Translations under genes and position numbers: made by a program
Assembly (NCBI GenBank): GCA_002316345.1
Contig: DCDI01000118.1
Coordinates: 34,488 to 52,719 of the forward strand
Source: Phyllobacteriaceae bacterium UBA1059
GTDB taxonomy: Bacteria > Pseudomonadota > Alphaproteobacteria > Rhizobiales > Rhizobiaceae
DNA: 18,232 nucleotides
Reading direction: 5' to 3'
Shown here: in pieces, positions 14,510 through 18,232 of the stretch
Numbering within the stretch: the first letter of the stretch is position 1
How the letters are laid out: every line of letters starts with the position of its first letter
Notes under the pieces: generated by a model
Databases searched by the model: none
What the model was told of the DNA's origin: nothing
The model's input: the letters and a program-made list of their open reading frames with translations, nothing else

Positions 14510-16669
14510 TCACCATTTCAGGGCGATGCTGCCCAGAACGGTACGACCCTCACCATAGAAGCAGCCGAAGTTACAGCTTGCGACATAGTCATCATCAGCA
14601 ATGTTGTTGACGTTGAGCGAGGCTTTGAAATTGTCTCGCTCATAGCGAATCGCGGCATCGAACAAAGTTGCCGAGGGCAGATGGATCAGGTTGCTATCAT
14701 TGCCATAGCGCTCACCGAGGTAGCGAACACCCGCGCCAACGGACACACCTTCGAGCCATGCGAAACTGGGCGAGAAGATTTGCGGCTGGAGGGTATAGTT
14801 CACCCAAAGCGATGCCGAATGCTCGGGCACATTGGCAGGTTGGTTGCCGGTCGTCGTTGCGGTCACAATCCCATTGCGCAGCGTGTCGGTACCCTCAAGG
14901 ATTTCGGCGTCGGTGTAGGTATAGGCGGCGATGAGATCCAGCCCTGCTGCAAGGCTCGCCGTTCCTTCCAGTTCGAAGCCTTGGCTACGAACTTCGCCGG
15001 TTTGCGAGCGCACATTCGTCAGAAGTCCATTCACCGTCTCGGCCTGTGTGGCGACGACATTGGTCCGCGTCAGGCTGTAGAGGCTTGCGGTTACGAAGCT
15101 GTCCCAACCCTCAGGCTGGAACTTCAAACCACCTTCGATCTGCTCGCCTTCTGTCGGCTTGTAGAGGTCGCCTGCCGTGGTAGTGCCAATGATTGGGTCG
15201 AACGAAGTCGAATAGCTGATGTAAGGCGCAAGACCATTATCGAAGAGATAGACGGTTCCGACACGCCAAGTCGTTGCGGTATCCTTAGGCTGTGAGCCGG
15301 TCAGCGTATCCTCAAGTTTGGACCAGTCCTGGCGGATGCCAAGCGTGGTCACAAGCCGGTCGAACTTGATCTGATCTGATGCATACAGGCCCGTCTGGTT
15401 GAGACGAAGGTCCTTGACCGTAGTTTTCGTCGGATCAACGAAGACCGGCGAACCGTGGACCGGGTTATAGGCGTCGATCGGTGTCTGTCCCGTCGTGAAG
15501 TTCGACGACCGGTTCTGCTCATGCCGGCGATGGTCGAGGCCAACGAGAAGGGTGTGTTGCAGCGCCCCTGTATCGAATTTCGATTCCAGCTGGTTGTCGA
15601 TCCCGAAGGATGTCTGCGTTTCGGCTTGGACGGATGCGCCGCGCAGGACAGACCGCTGGTTCGCCGCAAATCCAGAGTAGTATAGGTTCTGGTAGTCGAT
15701 ATCAGTGTAAAGGAGCTGAGCGTTCTGGCGAACCTCCACCTGCTCGTTGAACCGGTGCCTGAATTCATAACCCACGGTCGCTGTGAGGAATTCAGACTGA
15801 TCGAAATCCTTCTCTCCGAGGTAGCGGGAAGCGGGGATCTCACCATTCGGATTGAAGTCGAGGGTGCCAGCCTGCGGCAGACCAAAGGGGGAATTCGCTT
15901 TGTCGTACTGAAGCGACGACAGGACGGTCAGCGAGGTGTCGGCATCCGGCTCGAAGATGATCGTGGGGGCGATATAAAGGCGGTTGTCTTCGACATCGTC
16001 CTGTTGCGTATCTGCAAGACGCCCCACACCTGTGAGACGATAAGAGACAGCTTCGTTGGCTGAGACGCCTCCAAGATCGACTTTGCCGACGTAGCGGTTG
16101 TCGGATCCAAGCTCAACCACCGCTTCGCGGAAGGTCGTGCCCGTAGGGCGCTTTTGGATCAGGTTGACGATGCCGCCAGGCACGGCCTGACCGTAAAGCA
16201 CGGATGCCGGGCCCTTCACGACCTCGATCCGCTCTTGTCCATAGGTCTCGGGGGAAAGGGCACCGAAATCGCGCACAAAGCGGAAATTGTTGAGGTAGAT
16301 ATTATCTTTGGCGTCGAAGCCGCGGATGATGGGTGCAAAAAAGCGGGAGTCGTTGCCGAACGGCTGAGTGACAACGCCAGCCGTATAGTTCAACGCTTCT
16401 CCGAGGTTCTGAACACCTCGATCTTCAAGCTGCTCCGTCGTGACTACTGATATCGACTGCGGAATTTCGATAAGAGGCGTGTCAGTCTTGGAGCCGCTTG
16501 TTGTGTCGCGTGCAACGTAACCGGTTACAGGCCCCGTTCCCGATCCATCGCCGCCAGTCACCACAACCGTATCGAGAGTCACCGTTTGTGCCATTGCGAA
16601 CCCTGGCAGCGCGATGATGGCACAGGACAGGCTGAGAAGGCGATAATGCGGGAGCAGGCGATGCGGCAT
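14510..16669 (-). CDS. TonB-dependent ferric-siderophore outer-membrane receptor (FhuA/FoxA type)
   Basis: This 719-residue outer-membrane receptor imports a ferric siderophore using TonB energy. The signal peptide runs from the ATG at 16669 and ends at AMA before QTVTLD. A TonB-box-like TLDTVVVTG follows. The plug domain shows IEIPQSISVVTTEQLEDRG, PIIRGFDAKDNIYLNN, RIEVVKGPASVLYGQAVPGG and IVNLIQKRPTG. The 22-strand barrel ends in GEGRTVLGSIALKW, with the CNFGCFYGEGR motif usual for FhuA-type hydroxamate receptors. AAGGA lies 8 bases before the ATG, so the longer start at 16723 (18 extra residues) is rejected. A candidate iron box lies 43-57 bases upstream. It is divergent from the FhuC-type ATPase and FhuD-type binding protein genes with which it would work. 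The exact siderophore (ferrichrome, ferrioxamine or another) is not known. Confidence 0.95.
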   Translation of the reverse strand: MPHRLLPHYRLLSLSCAIIALPGFAMAQTVTLDTVVVTGGDGSGTGPVTGYVARDTTSGSKTDTPLIEIPQSISVVTTEQLEDRGVQNLGEALNYTAGVVTQPFGNDSRFFAPIIRGFDAKDNIYLNNFRFVRDFGALSPETYGQERIEVVKGPASVLYGQAVPGGIVNLIQKRPTGTTFREAVVELGSDNRYVGKVDLGGVSANEAVSYRLTGVGRLADTQQDDVEDNRLYIAPTIIFEPDADTSLTVLSSLQYDKANSPFGLPQAGTLDFNPNGEIPASRYLGEKDFDQSEFLTATVGYEFRHRFNEQVEVRQNAQLLYTDIDYQNLYYSGFAANQRSVLRGASVQAETQTSFGIDNQLESKFDTGALQHTLLVGLDHRRHEQNRSSNFTTGQTPIDAYNPVHGSPVFVDPTKTTVKDLRLNQTGLYASDQIKFDRLVTTLGIRQDWSKLEDTLTGSQPKDTATTWRVGTVYLFDNGLAPYISYSTSFDPIIGTTTAGDLYKPTEGEQIEGGLKFQPEGWDSFVTASLYSLTRTNVVATQAETVNGLLTNVRSQTGEVRSQGFELEGTASLAAGLDLIAAYTYTDAEILEGTDTLRNGIVTATTTGNQPANVPEHSASLWVNYTLQPQIFSPSFAWLEGVSVGAGVRYLGERYGNDSNLIHLPSATLFDAAIRYERDNFKASLNVNNIADDDYVASCNFGCFYGEGRTVLGSIALKW

Positions 16670-16711
16670 GAGAAAGTTCCTTAATGACGCCAGCCTCGCT
16701 AACAGAATTGA

Positions 16712-16726
16712 TGAGCTACACAATCA
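16712..16726. promoter_or_regulatory. Candidate iron-responsive operator (IRO box, TGA-N9-TCA)
   Basis: TGA-GCTACACAA-TCA matches the rhizobial IRO consensus TGA-N9-TCA, the site of the iron-sulfur repressor RirA. It lies in the AT-rich divergent region, 43 bases upstream of the receptor ATG. This placement suits repression of the receptor gene under iron-replete conditions, and possibly of the divergent uptake genes too. A ten-base palindrome AGCTTAAGCT follows at 16733-16742. The match is exact, but only six positions are fixed. Confidence 0.5.
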
Positions 16727-16784
16727 TGTTTTAGCTTAAGCTGAGACATACCTGACGAGTGTGATGTTCTTGCACATGCACGGC

Positions 16785-17076
16785 ATTCGGCAGGAGGTCG
16801 ATGTCATCGGCTTCGTACCGGCTAACTGGGCCTTTAGCCTGAAGCGGCAGTGGGCCTTGCCCTCGGTCTTGATCTCCTGGCGAGCTACACCTATAGCGGC
16901 GACGAGATTGCGCAGGGCACCTGATGCTGACAACGACCTTAGGCAAGCAGCCGGTCCGCTTTACAGAGTATCCGAGATCGCTTTTGCTAGAGATCTTAAC
17001 GGTGCAGAGCCTGGCATGGGTCAGCGCTGGTCGTTGTTACCGCGGCTCGCGCCTCAGCGAAAACAACACATGGTAG
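16785..17076 (+). pseudogene. Decayed fragment of a second TonB-dependent siderophore receptor
   Basis: Three consecutive frames on the + strand give pieces of the C-terminal barrel of a FhuA-type receptor, in the right order. Frame 1 from 16785 reads IRQEVDVIGF (compare VRSQTGEVRSQGF of the intact receptor). The next frame, 16847-16924, reads GLDLLASYTYSGDEIAQGT and then a stop (compare GLDLIAAYTYTDAEI). The third, 16921-17076, reads TTLGKQPVRFTEYPRSL and later YRGSRLSENNTW and a stop (compare TTGNQPANVPEHSASLW and YLGERYGNDSN). The first two thirds of the gene and the last barrel strands are missing, and frameshifts and stops separate the pieces. It is thus a dead remnant, on the opposite strand to the living receptor. 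It fills the gap between the iron box and the ATPase gene. Confidence 0.7.
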
Positions 17077-17885
17077 CGGGACGGGCAGCTTCGATCGGAG
17101 TCGCCAGCGAGCATGCACTGTTTACGCTGGCAGGGGTCTCGTTCCGGGTTCCGGGACGCACCATCATCGAAGGTCTCGATCTGCGTCTCGAATCGGGCCA
17201 CATCCACGGCCTGATCGGACCCAACGGCTCCGGCAAATCGACGCTGGTGAAGATGCTGGCGCGACAGGAAGTGCCTGCTGATGGAAGCATTCACTTCCGC
17301 GGCGAGGATCTCCGGCAAGAGGGCGACCGTGCCTTCGCCCGCCGGCTTGCCTATCTGCCGCAGTTCATGCCGAGCACCGATGGCATGAATGTCGAAGAGT
17401 TCGTTTCGCTCGGACGCTTTCCCTGGCACGGCACTTTCGGGCGCTTCACGGTTGAAGACCGCGCCAAGGTCGAGGAGGCGATAGAGCAGACCGGCGTCAC
17501 GGCATTCCGCTTGCGCCTGGTCGATACTCTTTCCGGCGGTGAGCGTCAGCGGGTTTGGCTGGCTCTGCTTCTCGCACAGGATACGGAATGCCTCGTGCTG
17601 GATGAGCCGACATCGGCCCTCGACATCTCGCATCAAACTGAAATGCTTGATCTTGTGCGCACCCTTGCCAAGAAGCGCGGCCTGAGCGTCGTTGTCGTTC
17701 TGCATGATATCAACATGGCAGCCCGCATCTGCGACAGGCTGGTGGCGATGGGCGCCGGCCGTGTTGTCGCCGATGGCACCCCGGCCGAGATCATGCGCCC
17801 GGATGTTCTTCAGCAGATTTACGGAATTTCCATGGGCCTCTTCCCCCATCCAGACAGCGGCATTCCTGTCGCCTATGTCCGGTGA
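17070..17885 (+). CDS. Ferric-siderophore ABC importer ATP-binding protein (FhuC/FecE-like)
   Basis: This 271-residue cytoplasmic ATPase powers import of a ferric siderophore across the inner membrane. Walker A GPNGSGKST is at residues 50-58, Q-loop LPQF near 96-99, signature LSGGERQR at 154-161, Walker B CLVLDEPTSALD at 174-185, and the H-loop in VVLHDIN. The FhuC-like N-terminus LFTLAGVSFRVPGRTII supports a short protein. The frame is open back to 16761, but the extra 103 codons overlap the receptor relic and look unlike any FhuC, so the ATG at 17070 is preferred although its ribosome-binding site is poor. The next gene starts within its stop codon. A promoter is not visible; the iron box at 16712 is 350 bases upstream. 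Confidence 0.92.
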   Translation: MVAGRAASIGVASEHALFTLAGVSFRVPGRTIIEGLDLRLESGHIHGLIGPNGSGKSTLVKMLARQEVPADGSIHFRGEDLRQEGDRAFARRLAYLPQFMPSTDGMNVEEFVSLGRFPWHGTFGRFTVEDRAKVEEAIEQTGVTAFRLRLVDTLSGGERQRVWLALLLAQDTECLVLDEPTSALDISHQTEMLDLVRTLAKKRGLSVVVVLHDINMAARICDRLVAMGAGRVVADGTPAEIMRPDVLQQIYGISMGLFPHPDSGIPVAYVR

Positions 17886-18232
17886 GGACGCGAAGAGATA
17901 TCCTTGCGCTATGTGCCGGCAGTCTTACGCTGCCTTTCGCGTCCGCTCGGGCTGACACCGGTCGCATTGCCATTGTTGACTGGGCTTTGCTCGAAACGGC
18001 ATTGGCGCTCGGCCTCAAGCCCCTGGCGGCCGTCGAGCTGGTGTTGTTCAAAAAGATCGTCGCCGAACCGCCTCTGCCTGACGGCATCATCGATCTCGGC
18101 TTGCGCGGCGCAATCAATTTTGAGCTTCTCGCGACCCTGCAGCCATCCCTCATCTATGGCTCGAACTACTCGGCCTGGGCCAACGATACGTTAAGGCGCA
18201 TGGCGCCTGTGCGCGAGTTCAGCATCTACGGA
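17882..18232 (+). CDS. Periplasmic ferric-siderophore-binding protein (FhuD-like), 3' partial
   Basis: The frame is open from a GTG at 17882, overlapping the ATPase stop by four bases (GTGA), to the window end (117 residues). The N-terminus has a twin-arginine-like export signal (TRRDIL followed by a hydrophobic stretch to ASARA), as in many FhuD-type proteins. The mature part begins with RIAIVDWALLETALALGLKP, followed by PPLPDGIIDLGLRG, NFELLATLQPSLIYGSNYS. These are the conserved N-lobe segments of class III binding proteins for hydroxamate siderophores. It is the natural partner of the preceding ATPase and of the receptor at 14510. The permease (FhuB-like) is expected beyond the right edge. 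Confidence 0.9.
   Translation, partial: MRTRRDILALCAGSLTLPFASARADTGRIAIVDWALLETALALGLKPLAAVELVLFKKIVAEPPLPDGIIDLGLRGAINFELLATLQPSLIYGSNYSAWANDTLRRMAPVREFSIYG

Noticed and set aside
16731..16946. Minus-strand frame of 71 codons upstream of the receptor
   Set aside because: No recognisable domain; it overlaps the iron-box region and the receptor relic on the other strand and has no convincing start signal.
16761..17069. Long N-terminal extension of the FhuC-type ATPase (open frame from 16761)
   Set aside because: FhuC-type proteins are about 260-270 residues and the extension resembles none of them. The same DNA read in shifted frames gives TonB-receptor segments, so the open frame is a by-product of the relic.
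1..18232. Search for CRISPR arrays, tRNA/rRNA genes, insertion sequences or phage genes
   Set aside because: No regularly spaced repeats, no tRNA-like cloverleaf or rRNA segments, and no transposase or integrase-like reading frame were seen.

Overview
The window looks like a piece of an alphaproteobacterial genome, most likely Rhizobiaceae (Rhizobium, Agrobacterium or Ensifer type). The grounds are GC-rich codon use, CUT2-type polyol/sugar ABC importers packed with their catabolic genes, a stand-alone FMN-riboswitch ribB, and a TGA-N9-TCA motif of the rhizobial RirA iron-box type in front of a siderophore receptor. The assignment rests on reading alone, not on a database search.

Layout. (1) Positions 1-2568 hold the end of a first CUT2 importer, with a double ATPase whose N-terminus lies outside the window and a permease. 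A DeoR-family repressor follows at 2661-3470. (2) Positions 3513-4482 form a self-contained riboflavin unit: putative promoter, FMN riboswitch, ribB and a very strong hairpin. (3) Positions 4759-12570 form one long + strand operon: AraC-type regulator, periplasmic binding protein, double ATPase, permease, ribitol 2-dehydrogenase-like SDR, D-ribulokinase of the FGGY family, and a second SDR that resembles L-xylulose reductase (DCXR). Perfect or near-perfect hairpins sit in several of its intercistronic gaps. (4) Positions 12601-14328 (minus) encode an acyl-CoA synthetase that converges on the operon. (5) Positions 14510-18232 form a siderophore-iron region: a TonB-dependent receptor (minus) and, divergently, a FhuC-type ATPase and the start of a FhuD-type binding protein. 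Between them lie a candidate iron box and the frameshifted remains of a second TonB-dependent receptor.

How the genes work together. Region 3 reads as a pentitol uptake and catabolism system. The ABC importer brings in ribitol (or a related pentitol), the first SDR oxidises it to D-ribulose, and the kinase makes D-ribulose 5-phosphate for the pentose phosphate pathway. The DCXR-like SDR would extend the range to a second polyol or ketose pair. D-ribulose 5-phosphate is also the substrate of the neighbouring RibB, so the pentitol route ends in the precursor of riboflavin synthesis; whether this is more than coincidence is open. In region 5 the receptor, ATPase and binding protein are parts of one hydroxamate-type ferric-siderophore import system; the permease would lie beyond the right end.

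The most unusual points are the decayed second receptor at 16785-17076, the series of intercistronic hairpins in the pentitol operon, and a 24-codon reading frame whose stop overlaps the kinase start.
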